Assembly: GCF_001707755.1 (NCBI RefSeq) | Contig: NZ_MBDL01000009.1 | Coordinates: 418,013-482,012, forward strand | DNA length: 64,000 nucleotides | Direction of reading: 5' to 3' | From: Acinetobacter celticus | GTDB taxonomy: Bacteria; Pseudomonadota; Gammaproteobacteria; Pseudomonadales; Moraxellaceae | Shown: positions 41,948 to 50,521 of the stretch, piece after piece | How positions within the stretch are numbered: position 1 is the stretch's first letter | Layout of the letters: every line of letters begins with the position of its first letter | Translations under genes and position numbers: made by a program | Notes under the pieces: generated by a model | Told to the model about the DNA's origin: nothing | The model's database searches: none | Seen by the model: the letters and a program-made list of their open reading frames with translations, nothing else

Positions 41948-42895
41948 CTATAAAATGACAACACCATGACGAGTATTTTTAAAACAATGGGGCGTGCGTT
42001 GAATGGTATTTCCTTGAATCTGGATTAATCCTGTACGTCCTTCAAAAGAAGCCTCTTGTAGTTTTGAATTGTGTAAATACATTTGCGTAATTGTCCACGC
42101 ATCTCCACCAAAAGCCATTAAGCGTTGATACGACATGGTCGAAGGATTCCTTTCATACGCAGTATACATATCTGTCCAGCCAGAACTATACAACGCAGGT
42201 GTATCGCAAAATTTGAGTCCTTGTGGAATTGGCAAATCTTGTTCAATTGCATTCGATAAAGCATAAATCTGTTTTTTGGGCAATTTGCTTTGACTGTTCA
42301 TCCATTCGTTACTTCCCAATAACAGTAATGCCTGATGTTTTTTTATTTTTTGTGGAGGTTCTTTGAGCACATGTAGTGGTATGGAAATTTGCGTCATTAA
42401 AGCCATTAAAAACAGTTCATGCTCATTTTCCGTCCCCGCCTGACGTATGGCATAAATCTCTTTCATCTGATCTTTTTCTAAGAGGTTTTTTAATGCGCTT
42501 GCATCATGCTTTTTTGCTAAGCTAAATTGTGAAATATTAGTAACCTGCGTTGAGCCTTCATTTAAAGCCAATACACGTATTTTCGGTTTGGCCTTTATTA
42601 AAGCATCGACATCATTACGTGATAAAGGCCCAATAATCATTTTAGTTTTTTTCGTGATGTGCTTTTTTAACAGCTGCGCCATTGAATTTTGATCTGAATT
42701 TACAAATTTAATTGGTTCTTTTTCATCAGAAGCCTCATATGCGCTTTGAAAACCAAGTTTGATACTCGAAGCGACTCGCGCCATAGGCCCTGATTCGGGT
42801 AAAATAACCAGAACCTCTGCTTGGGCGTAAGTCACACCTCCTATCAACGCCACTACAAGTAATTTTTTCTTATTCTTTCGCTTATTATTAAACAT
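41948..42895 (-). CDS. lpoA: LpoA-like protein, single-domain (penicillin-binding protein activator family)
   Basis: A 315-residue periplasmic-binding-like fold ([23 protein letters not shown], then [13 protein letters not shown] and [11 protein letters not shown]), equivalent to the C-terminal half of E. coli LpoA (about 678 residues). The N-terminal TPR domain is absent. The N-terminus has a basic start and a signal ending YAQAEV, a signal-peptidase-I site with no lipobox Cys. It sits next to rsmI, yraN and dolP as in E. coli. Its ATG lies 10 bp from the start of the divergent rsmI. The role as PBP1a activator is inferred and not certain given the missing domain and anchor. Confidence 0.78.
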   Translation of the reverse strand: MFNNKRKNKKKLLVVALIGGVTYAQAEVLVILPESGPMARVASSIKLGFQSAYEASDEKEPIKFVNSDQNSMAQLLKKHITKKTKMIIGPLSRNDVDALIKAKPKIRVLALNEGSTQVTNISQFSLAKKHDASALKNLLEKDQMKEIYAIRQAGTENEHELFLMALMTQISIPLHVLKEPPQKIKKHQALLLLGSNEWMNSQSKLPKKQIYALSNAIEQDLPIPQGLKFCDTPALYSSGWTDMYTAYERNPSTMSYQRLMAFGGDAWTITQMYLHNSKLQEASFEGRTGLIQIQGNTIQRTPHCFKNTRHGVVIL

Positions 42896-42905
42896 GGAGA
42901 AACCT

Positions 42906-43754
42906 ATGGGTGCTCAGTTATTTGTTGTTGCGACTCCAATCGGGCACTTAGATGATATTAGTTATCGTGCAATTAATGTACTGAAATCGGTCGATATTAT
43001 TGCCGCTGAGGATACACGAACTTCAGCACAATTGCTCAAACACTTTAATATTCCAACACCTTTGACCGCCTGTCATGAGCACAATGAAAGCAATAAAATT
43101 ACTCATCTAATTCAACGTATGCTTAAAGGCGAAAGCATGGCTTTAATTAGTGATGCAGGCACACCGCTGATTAGTGACCCTGGTTTTAAGTTGGTTCGCG
43201 CAGCCCAAGAGCATAATATTCAAGTCATTCCTGTACCTGGTGCATGTGCAGCGATAGCCGCATTAAGCGCTGTAGGTTTACCCAGCGACCGCTTTAGTTT
43301 TGAAGGCTTTTTACCCTCTAGACAGTCACAGCGTATAATTGCTTTACAAAAATTAAAAGACGAAACACAAACCATAATTATTTATGAAGCGCCTCATCGT
43401 ATTTTAGATTGTGTCAAAGACATGGCTGAAATTTTTGGTGCAGACCGCCCTGTTGGCTTTGCTCGAGAAATTACCAAGACCTTTGAAACCATCAAAAAAA
43501 TGACACTTGGCGAATTGGTCACTTTTGTTGAATCTGACCGTAATCAGCAAAAAGGCGAAATTGTTTTGGTGATTGGTGGCGCAACTGAAGAGAAAGATTT
43601 AGAACAAGAAAAACTTGATCAATTACTCACCCGTCTCCTGCAAGATTTATCGGTGAAAGCGGCCTCGCAACTGGCTGCAGATTTAACAGGAATAAAAAAG
43701 AAAATTGCCTATCAACGTGCTTTAGAACTCACTCAAAGCAACGACGAAGAATAA
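42906..43754 (+). CDS. rsmI: 16S rRNA (cytidine-1402 2'-O) methyltransferase
   Basis: A 282-residue protein with the SAM/tetrapyrrole methylase fold (FVVATPIGHLDDISYRAI at the start, then IIAAEDTRTSAQLL, ALISDAGTPLISDPGF near 80, and VPGACAAIAALSA near 108). The ATG at 42906 has GGAG 7 nt upstream; the ATG at 42894 lacks one. It is divergent from the lpoA-like gene, and the two starts almost touch. It modifies C1402 in the ribosomal decoding centre. Confidence 0.95.
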   Translation: MGAQLFVVATPIGHLDDISYRAINVLKSVDIIAAEDTRTSAQLLKHFNIPTPLTACHEHNESNKITHLIQRMLKGESMALISDAGTPLISDPGFKLVRAAQEHNIQVIPVPGACAAIAALSAVGLPSDRFSFEGFLPSRQSQRIIALQKLKDETQTIIIYEAPHRILDCVKDMAEIFGADRPVGFAREITKTFETIKKMTLGELVTFVESDRNQQKGEIVLVIGGATEEKDLEQEKLDQLLTRLLQDLSVKAASQLAADLTGIKKKIAYQRALELTQSNDEE

Positions 43755-43764
43755 ACTAAATGGC

Positions 43765-43805
43765 TTTAAACACACTAAAATCATCTTGGTTTTAGTGTGT
43801 TTAAA
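43765..43805. terminator. Long hairpin after rsmI
   Basis: TTTAAACACACTAAAA and its exact complement form a 16-bp stem with a 9-nt loop, 11 bp past the rsmI stop. There is no T-tract on either side, so it may act as a Rho-dependent/processing stem rather than an intrinsic terminator. Confidence 0.55.
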
Positions 43806-43850
43806 CATAAAAAAATGAATATCTGAATACAATAATTTTAATAAAAACCC

Positions 43851-44261
43851 ATGAAAAAACTGACTTTTAGACCGATCTATCTTTTGAACGCACTTTGGCT
43901 CATAGGCTTAATGCATATTCTTTATTATGGCCTCCGACCCTATAGACACTATCGTTATGAAGATAGAGTGCAACCTGATACTCAGGCCGTTATTTTAACG
44001 CTTGGACTCTTTTCATTATTTTTTATAGTGGGAAATATCATTCAATTGATCCCAATATGGAAAAAATCTCGCTATCAGTGCTATATCTTCCTCAGCGCCG
44101 TTCTCATTTTTCAGACCTTGATTGCATTTATGGGTGCTATGCATGCCCCACCTTACTGGGCTACGTTTATTATTAATGGCCTATTTTTATTATTCATCCA
44201 TTTTTTGGCTTTTCCCATTTGGGCTCTTTACCATACATACAAAAACACCGCTCAAAAGTAG
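43851..44261 (+). CDS. Hypothetical four-helix membrane protein
   Basis: A 136-residue protein with about four hydrophobic segments (residues about 8-26, 46-67, 78-97, 105-130). The charged loop RPYRHYRYEDR sits after helix 1. No family motif is recognised. Its stop codon lies within the following terminator stem. Convergent with the small acidic protein gene. Function unknown. Confidence 0.65.
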   Translation: MKKLTFRPIYLLNALWLIGLMHILYYGLRPYRHYRYEDRVQPDTQAVILTLGLFSLFFIVGNIIQLIPIWKKSRYQCYIFLSAVLIFQTLIAFMGAMHAPPYWATFIINGLFLLFIHFLAFPIWALYHTYKNTAQK

Positions 44262-44269
44262 CGGTGTTT
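44243..44269. terminator. Bidirectional terminator
   Basis: AAACACCGCT / AGCGGTGTTT is a 10-bp stem with a 7-nt loop between two convergent genes. It overlaps the stop codon of the upstream membrane protein gene. Confidence 0.75.
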
Positions 44270-44281
44270 AAGTTTTGTCGA

Positions 44282-44533
44282 TTAGCTCTGAGCAGCTTCT
44301 TCGTCTGGTGGTACTTCTGTAATACGACCACCGCGCGCTAAAAAGGCAGCAACTTCATCTTCCAACGCCTGACGCTGTTTTAGCTTCGCTGTTACTGTCA
44401 AAGTTTCAGCTTCTGCTGTATCACCATCGACAGCACCTTCAGACGTATCGGACGCGCCTTTCTCAGCAGCTTTGGCTTCATCTTCATCGACTACAGAGTC
44501 TTCTGCATCGTCATAATCATTCATATCCGTCAT
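44282..44533 (-). CDS. Small acidic protein, SutA-like RNA-polymerase-binding regulator
   Basis: An 83-residue protein. The first 45 residues are very acidic and disordered-looking. The C-terminal half holds a helix and a strand motif (RQALEDEVAAFLARGGRITEVPPDEE) that closely matches the SutA pattern of Pseudomonas (acidic arm, then A-x-x-x-F-L-x-R-G-G-x-x-x-E). SutA binds RNA polymerase and raises expression of maintenance genes during slow growth. GGGGAG lies 6 nt before the ATG. The assignment is from memory of the motif, so moderate. Confidence 0.55.
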   Translation of the reverse strand: MTDMNDYDDAEDSVVDEDEAKAAEKGASDTSEGAVDGDTAEAETLTVTAKLKQRQALEDEVAAFLARGGRITEVPPDEEAAQS

Positions 44534-44710
44534 CTTGTTCTCCCCACGAATGACCGTTTATACCGTTCAAGGTAAAACTGTTTTGGATTTATGAGGAATT
44601 TATCAATCTCTATGCGTTTCGCATAGTACCAATACCTCAAAATTCGTATCTTTTTTAGTCAAAATCGTAATCTTTTATTTACGAATGTTTAAAAAACTCT
44701 CTATTTCGCA

Positions 44711-45955
44711 TTATGTGCAATAACGCGTCTCTTTTAACAATGACATTCCATTGGCTTGTGCCATGAACGCATCTTTTAAAACAGGCTGATTTTCGACCTG
44801 TTTCAAGCCAAAGTTACGCGCCCAAACCACAGGAAACAAAGTGGTTGTTTCTAGCCAGCCAATAGCAGACATACTGTGCATCATGGCATCATTTTGTCCT
44901 TTACGACGATGTTCATAACGCTTTAAGGTTTGCTCATGCGCCCAAACCCCACGTGATTGATCATGCAATAGCGCATCACACAATACAGCCGCATCTAAAC
45001 AGCCAATGTTGACCCCTTGACCCGCAAGTGGGTGAATCACATGGGCAGCATCGCCAATAAGTGCTAAGCCTGCTTTTACATAATGTTGTGCTGCTCTTGC
45101 CTTTAAGGGAAATTTTGCGCGTGGCGTTGCCTCTAAAACTTCACCCAACATATGATGGCTTTCACGGGTTAATAAAGCGTTAAAGTCATCATCAGACAAC
45201 GCAACATATTCATCGGCAAAATCATCGGGTAATGTCCAGACAATCGATTGCCAATGACCGTCTTGCTCTGGCTTTAAACTGGCCATGGGTAAAAATGCCA
45301 AGGGCCCTGTTTCTAAAAAAATCTGGCGAGCTGTATGTAAATGTGGTTGTGCAGTACGAATGGCACAACTAATCCCTGCTTGCTGATAATCTAATACATC
45401 TAAATCAATAAAAGCCTGATCTCGTACAAAGGAGTTTGCGCCATCGGCACCAATCACCAATTTAGTTTTTAACTGTGTACCATCGGCCAAATGGATATGC
45501 CAAATACCCACACCCTCTTCTACGCGGTTCACTTTGACTTGGGTGCGATAATCGTCTAATTGTTGTAGCAGTTGCTGTTGAATCGCCAAATTTAAAATAC
45601 TCGGTTCAACCATCGAACCGAGTGCTTGTTCAGCACTTGGCCTTTGTTCAGAACCTTGCCCGAAGTTTATTTCGCCATAACCATTTTTATTCCAAACCTG
45701 CATGGCGCTATACGGCATTTGGCGCGCTAAATTTTCCCACACACCCACTGTTTTTAGTAAGTGAATGGTCGCTTGGCTTAAGGCTAAAACACGTGGATTC
45801 GCCACCGCTAAATTTTTCTCTACATCTAAAATGGGCGCAGCATCTAGCACTGTCGCTTGAACACCACCTTGTGCCAACAGCAAAGCCGCTAAACCACCCA
45901 CTAAGCCACCACCAATAATGACAACATCTAAAACTTGATCAGCATTTATGGTCAT
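44711..45955 (-). CDS. ubiI: FAD monooxygenase of ubiquinone synthesis, UbiI/UbiF-like
   Basis: A 414-residue class A flavin monooxygenase. The FAD-binding GGGLVGGLAALLLAQ motif is near residue 16, DG-type motif VIGADGANSFVRDQ near 168, and GDAAHVIHPLAGQGVN near 289. It hydroxylates the quinone ring in ubiquinone synthesis at the inner membrane. UbiI (C5) is most likely, because it follows ubiH as in E. coli; UbiF (C6) is the alternative. It overlaps ubiH by 4 nt (ATGA), so the two are coupled. Confidence 0.82.
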   Translation of the reverse strand: MTINADQVLDVVIIGGGLVGGLAALLLAQGGVQATVLDAAPILDVEKNLAVANPRVLALSQATIHLLKTVGVWENLARQMPYSAMQVWNKNGYGEINFGQGSEQRPSAEQALGSMVEPSILNLAIQQQLLQQLDDYRTQVKVNRVEEGVGIWHIHLADGTQLKTKLVIGADGANSFVRDQAFIDLDVLDYQQAGISCAIRTAQPHLHTARQIFLETGPLAFLPMASLKPEQDGHWQSIVWTLPDDFADEYVALSDDDFNALLTRESHHMLGEVLEATPRAKFPLKARAAQHYVKAGLALIGDAAHVIHPLAGQGVNIGCLDAAVLCDALLHDQSRGVWAHEQTLKRYEHRRKGQNDAMMHSMSAIGWLETTTLFPVVWARNFGLKQVENQPVLKDAFMAQANGMSLLKETRYCT

Positions 45956-47160
45956 GCTTTTAGCCCCATTGCATAATTGGCCACTAGCGGTTTAATGCCG
46001 GGAATGGTATCGAAAGCCAGTAAACCTGTATTACGAATCAATTTTAGAATAGGATTTTGATTACTAAAACCACGTACGACTGTGTCGCAGAATTTAATGA
46101 CACGTTGCTGGTCGGTCAGGCGCGATTTTTCGTAATCTAACAACATGGTTGCATCACCTAAATCTGCACCTTGCGTGGCTTGTTCTATTAAATAACGGCG
46201 TAGCACATAAGCATCACGCATACATAAATTAAAACCCTGACCTGCGACAGGATGAATAGTGTGGACTGCATTGCCCATTAAGACCACCCGACCCACTGCC
46301 TGTTTTTCTGCCAAAACTTGTGACAAGGGGAAACTAAAGCGCTTGCCTGTTTTTTGGAATTTTCCAGCACGGTCACCATAGGTTTCTTGTAAGGCATCTA
46401 AAAAATACTGATCGTTTTCATCGCCTAGCCATTCACCCTCTGTGCCTTTTTTTACAGGCCAGACCACAGAACGACGGTATTCACCCGGAAGTGGCAATAA
46501 AGCCAATGGCCCTAAAGCACTAAAGCGTTCAAAGCCAATATGCTTATGCGGTTTAGATGTTTGTACCGTGGTCACAATAGCCACCTGATCATAATCATGT
46601 TCAAATGCACTAACCCCTAGCGCTTTACGGCAAAAAGAGTCTCGGCCATCTGCTGCAATGACTAACTTTGCTTGTAATTTGTGAGTATATTCGCCACGTT
46701 TTGCTTCAATAAACGCCAAGTCTGTATCTTGTGTTAAAGAAGTCACTTGTACGCCATCGATTAGTTCAATTAAGGGTTCTTGCTTCACTTGTTGCAATAA
46801 CACCCGCCCTAGCCAGGCATTTTCAATCACCTGACCAAAGCTTTCGACTTTTTCTTGTTCTGCTTTTAAACGTGCTTTGCCGAAACTGCCTTGTTCAGTA
46901 ATGTGGACTTCATAAATTGGGGTAGCATATTCCTGTAACGCATTCCACAAACCTAATTCTTGATAAATTTGCACAGTACGACGCGATAAGGCGCTATTAC
47001 GTGCATCGAAACTAGAATGATAGGGTGCAAGATTTGCATCATCATAATTTGGATACTTAATGGCTTCGAGCAACTTCACTCTAATATTTGCTTTTGCCAA
47101 CATTAAAGCCAGACTAAGTCCGACCATACCGCCGCCAACAATGATGACTTCTTGTTGCAT
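45952..47160 (-). CDS. ubiH: 2-octaprenyl-6-methoxyphenol hydroxylase
   Basis: A 402-residue flavin monooxygenase. It carries FAD motif VGGGMVGLSLALMLAKA near residue 8, the UbiH-type SFDARNSALSRRTVQIYQELGLW segment near 49, DG motif IAADGRDSFCRKAL near 168 and GNAVHTIHPVAGQGFN near 285. It hydroxylates ring carbon C1 of the precursor in ubiquinone synthesis. In E. coli and Pseudomonas ubiH follows pepP and ygfB; here pepP is 4.4 kb away. Confidence 0.88.
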   Translation of the reverse strand: MQQEVIIVGGGMVGLSLALMLAKANIRVKLLEAIKYPNYDDANLAPYHSSFDARNSALSRRTVQIYQELGLWNALQEYATPIYEVHITEQGSFGKARLKAEQEKVESFGQVIENAWLGRVLLQQVKQEPLIELIDGVQVTSLTQDTDLAFIEAKRGEYTHKLQAKLVIAADGRDSFCRKALGVSAFEHDYDQVAIVTTVQTSKPHKHIGFERFSALGPLALLPLPGEYRRSVVWPVKKGTEGEWLGDENDQYFLDALQETYGDRAGKFQKTGKRFSFPLSQVLAEKQAVGRVVLMGNAVHTIHPVAGQGFNLCMRDAYVLRRYLIEQATQGADLGDATMLLDYEKSRLTDQQRVIKFCDTVVRGFSNQNPILKLIRNTGLLAFDTIPGIKPLVANYAMGLKA

Positions 47161-48284
47161 GCTTTCATCCTTTTTATGAAGTATTCGAATTCAGGAGATT
47201 CACTCGAAATACGTATAATCTGTAATGGATTTTATATTACATCAAGGGCATGCATTTTTATAATGAATTAGAAATTTGTTGCAGGTTTTTACATTGAATG
47301 GATACATGATATGCAATAAAAATTACGGCCATATCTATATAAAAATTCTTCAATACTTGTTGATAATATTTGATCCATCTAGCAATAAAATGCTCAAAAA
47401 TCAGTCAAAAAACATAAATAACCCTATAAAAAGTATAGATATAGAAAGCTGAAATATCTGTCTATCTCTAATGAAATAAAAGGTCCTAATAAATTTAATG
47501 TCTTAAAATCTAATTAATTATAGATTTACATATCAAACCAACAATGAAATAAAAATACTTATACTTCCAAAAACTAGTAATACATAAAAGAAATAGAGTT
47601 TACTAAATTCTATGACGAGGATTTTTCTGTGCCATTATGAGTTTTTATTTCTGATGAATATTCAATAAAACTCTTAAAAACCATCTAATTAATTTCAACA
47701 ATCTAATAAAAAATTATTAAATTTACGGACGTTTTAAACGGATTATCTCTCATATAATCAGAATCACGGATAAGGTTTTTTTAATATCATATTCATTATT
47801 TTAATATGTATTATAACTCAATTAAAGTATCTATATTTTTATTGGTAATAACACCCAGACTAGCGCTTATTTTTTTGTTTAACCTAAAATAAAAATCAAA
47901 AATAATTGAATAAGCAACTTAGATATTTTTCAAAAACCCCTCTAATCCTGTTGGAAACTCCTATAGTTTCATTAGATTTTGTGAATATTGTTTCATCATT
48001 TTTTACATAACTTTATGTAGTTAAAATAAACAATTTCTCCGCTTGGTATAAATAAAATTATGATATACATCACAAAAAAATTAAATATAAAAACAAATTA
48101 CAAATAGCAACCTATAGTATTGAATTCAAACAAATTACATGGAAAAACACATCTCCCACATCAATTTAACTTTAGAAAAATTAAACAAAAAAAGTTAACA
48201 ACAATCTATCCCATTGATTAAATAGACTTTTAATTGTTTATCAATCTCTGTATATTGTGCCGGCTTAGAGTTCTGGTACAAAAA
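47161..48284. other. 1.1-kb AT-rich region without a gene
   Basis: Between the ubiH start and the GTPase start there is very AT-rich sequence with long A and T runs and no frame worth calling on either strand. It presumably holds the ubiH promoter (right after 47160) and the GTPase operon promoter (before 48284). Composition differs by eye from the flanking conserved genes, as in acquired DNA. Confidence 0.6.
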
Positions 48285-48827
48285 ATGGTCTTACAGCAAT
48301 ATAAAATTGTTTTCGGTGGAACAATGGGAGCAGGTAAATCTGCCGCCATAAAAACGTTATCTGATATAGGTGTTATCAGCACTGAAGCTGTAAATACAGA
48401 CACTCAATCGCATCAAAAAGCCTTAACCACCGTAGGTATTGATTATGGTGAAATTAGTTTAGACGATAGTACTAAAATAGGTTTATACGGTACTCCGGGA
48501 CAGGGTCGTTTTGATTTTATGTGGTCAATTGTATGTAAAGGGGCAATCGGTATTGTCATTTTAATTGATCACAGTAGTTCCCAAAGATTGAAAGACTTAG
48601 AGTTCTATTTAAATGCCTTTGAAAATTTAGGCACGAATATTGTTATTGGAATAACACATTTAGATTTACAACATGATCAAAAGTTAAAAATATATCGGGA
48701 TTGGATGCAAATTTATAAAAAGGATTTTCCTTTATTTGCAGTTGATGCACGTAAAAAAGATGATGTTTTATTATTGATAGAAACGCTCATTACAAAGTTA
48801 GAAATTCAACCGGCAATAATGCTATGA
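48285..48827 (+). CDS. Small Ras/MglA-like GTPase
   Basis: A 180-residue GTPase. G1 reads GGTMGAGKSAAI near residue 9, switch-II/G3 reads LYGTPGQGRFDFMW near 62, the G4 region has THLD, and G5-like DARKKDD lies near 155. The threonine-proline-glycine-glutamine form of G3 is as in MglA and the bacterial CvnD-type GTPases. No membrane segment is visible. The ATG at 48285 is preferred to 48234, since the domain begins right after it. It overlaps the roadblock gene by 4 nt, typical of GTPase-roadblock pairs. The partner pathway is unknown. Confidence 0.8.
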   Translation: MVLQQYKIVFGGTMGAGKSAAIKTLSDIGVISTEAVNTDTQSHQKALTTVGIDYGEISLDDSTKIGLYGTPGQGRFDFMWSIVCKGAIGIVILIDHSSSQRLKDLEFYLNAFENLGTNIVIGITHLDLQHDQKLKIYRDWMQIYKKDFPLFAVDARKKDDVLLLIETLITKLEIQPAIML

Positions 48828-49245
48828 AAATGATGAATCCTCATGCAGTAGGAACAGAGCTCAAAGCACTTTTCAGTCAAGAATTGCACGCTTTTTTAAA
48901 TGAAGTAAATGGCGTAAATCTTGTTATGTTATGTTCATCTGATGGTTTTGAGCTTTCTTACGCATCAAAAAAAACAGAGAGAACACAGGGAAAATTGCAG
49001 CTGTAAGTAGTTCTATTTTAACCATGGTCTCAGCCTTCATCTCAGAAATTGAATTAATCGGATGCCAAACAATCACTATAGATGCAGAAAATGGCAAAGC
49101 ATTTTTAACGACGGTAAATCATCAACATCAGCCATTGGTCATGGTTTCTGTGACCAATAAAGATATTTTAATGGGACAAATGTTGTATTACTTCAAAAAA
49201 CTGAGTGATAGCTTGGCCACAGCCCACATCGAAAAAGCTTCTTAG
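48824..49245 (+). pseudogene. Roadblock/LC7-domain protein, interrupted by a frameshift
   Basis: Two frames together encode one roadblock/LC7 domain of about 140 residues. The first half (48824 to about 48973) ends NLVMLCSSDGFELSYASKK; in the other frame the sequence continues NRENTGKIAAVSSSILTMV, then SAFISEIELIGCQTITIDA and VMVSVTNKDILMGQ to TAG at 49245. The switch occurs in an A8 run (48967-48974); one more A restores a single frame. As it stands, the ribosome meets a TAA after 60 codons. Either a mutation or sequencing error, or -1 slippage on A-AAA-AAA. Roadblock proteins act as GTPase partners, which fits the upstream gene. Confidence 0.85.
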
Positions 49246-49316
49246 ATATTAAACGTATTTACCAAGAATTTAATTTCTAGACATAGCTAATACCATGATT
49301 TTAATATAGGTTTAAA

Positions 49317-50315
49317 ATGACGAAAACTTTAAACATAGCAGTATTTGGTTTAAATACGACAGACATAAACCAATTAAAAACCCAGATTGTGTTATGTCTA
49401 CCTTCAAATACTCAGCCCAATTGGGTCAATATTGCTGAAGAAAAAATTGATGTGCTGTTTGTCACTGATATTTTTTTTAATTCTATTGGTATTCAAAATA
49501 CCTTAAAAGAAAGAGCTCAACGATATTTGAAATTAACAAAATCAAATCGTGATTTTGGGAAAATTATTGGTGATCAATTATTCTATCCTTTTTCAGATTT
49601 AACATACTTGTCTAAGTGGTTTTCACAAGAATTATTACCGAATACAGATGAAACCATTCAACTGAAGCCAAATAACAAGAATTTCCACCTTAATACCAAA
49701 AATGAATTTCTGACTGTATTGAAGTCAGAAACGACATTAGAACAAGTCTTTTCAGAAATATTTACACCTCGTAATGGGTATATTCAATTGTTTGATGCAA
49801 ATGGGTTCATTGCACTTGTCGATACACGCACAGAACGTGTCTGGATTGAAGAAAATATGACTGGGCTACAGTTTAATGATTCTTTGAATCAAACCTATGC
49901 GACGAGTCAAATTGTTCACGAAAATACTGAAGGTAAATTAATTTACGATTTACGAACATGGTTGTGGCAAACCTTAAGCCATTCTTCGATGCTAACGCTT
50001 CCAAAAGCACAAATGAATCAGAATTTTAAGTTAGATATTTGGCCACAATTTGCAAAAAATATGCATCGGCGAGATGACTTAAAAATGGCAGCCTGTTTCT
50101 CAGAAGGAGCCAATATAAGGGCTGTTCAACAACACCTTAATTCAACGGATGAAAAAATATTGAATTTTGTAAGTTGCGCAAGCCTACTCCAACTAGGACG
50201 ATTTATTGAATCTGATGAAGTTAAATTTTCTACAGATATCAACCAAATTCAAATGAACCAGACCAATAAACTTCGTAATTTTTTTGGAAAATTTCGAAAA
50301 AAACTTGGCTTATAA
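49317..50315 (+). CDS. Uncharacterised protein of the GTPase-roadblock cluster
   Basis: A 332-residue protein with no family I recognise. It begins TKTLNIAVFGLNTTDINQL, a beta-strand/turn that looks superficially like a nucleotide-binding start but has no P-loop. Its tail NKLRNFFGKFRKKLGL is basic and amphipathic, as if for membrane contact. No signal peptide or transmembrane helix. It lies 72 bp after the roadblock gene and is probably in the same operon, so a GTPase effector or scaffold role is a guess. AT-rich like its neighbours. Confidence 0.6.
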   Translation: MTKTLNIAVFGLNTTDINQLKTQIVLCLPSNTQPNWVNIAEEKIDVLFVTDIFFNSIGIQNTLKERAQRYLKLTKSNRDFGKIIGDQLFYPFSDLTYLSKWFSQELLPNTDETIQLKPNNKNFHLNTKNEFLTVLKSETTLEQVFSEIFTPRNGYIQLFDANGFIALVDTRTERVWIEENMTGLQFNDSLNQTYATSQIVHENTEGKLIYDLRTWLWQTLSHSSMLTLPKAQMNQNFKLDIWPQFAKNMHRRDDLKMAACFSEGANIRAVQQHLNSTDEKILNFVSCASLLQLGRFIESDEVKFSTDINQIQMNQTNKLRNFFGKFRKKLGL

Positions 50316-50356
50316 ATAAGTTTTCCAAGGAGAAAAACTATTCTTAAGGTATAAAA

Positions 50357-50461
50357 ATGGCATGTATTAGTTTAGAAACATTAACCTGTTTAGATGGTTT
50401 TGTTGTTACTGCATTGGTTGATAGCGACAGTGAGTTAAGAGTTCTCATTCCATATAAATAG
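50357..50461 (+). pseudogene. Truncated N-terminus of a second roadblock-like protein
   Basis: A 34-codon frame (MACISLETLTCLDGFVVTALVDSDSEL...) ending in TAG. The segment L-x-x-L-D-G-F-V-x-x-A-L-V-D-S-D-S resembles the first strand of a roadblock-type fold. After it the sequence loses similarity, and no continuation is seen in other frames. AAGG lies 7 nt before the ATG. Likely a deletion remnant of a fourth gene of the cluster. Confidence 0.45.
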
Positions 50462-50521
50462 AATGGATGATGCTTAACAAATATTCGAGTACAACTCAAA
50501 AACTCGGTCTAAAACAGACTA

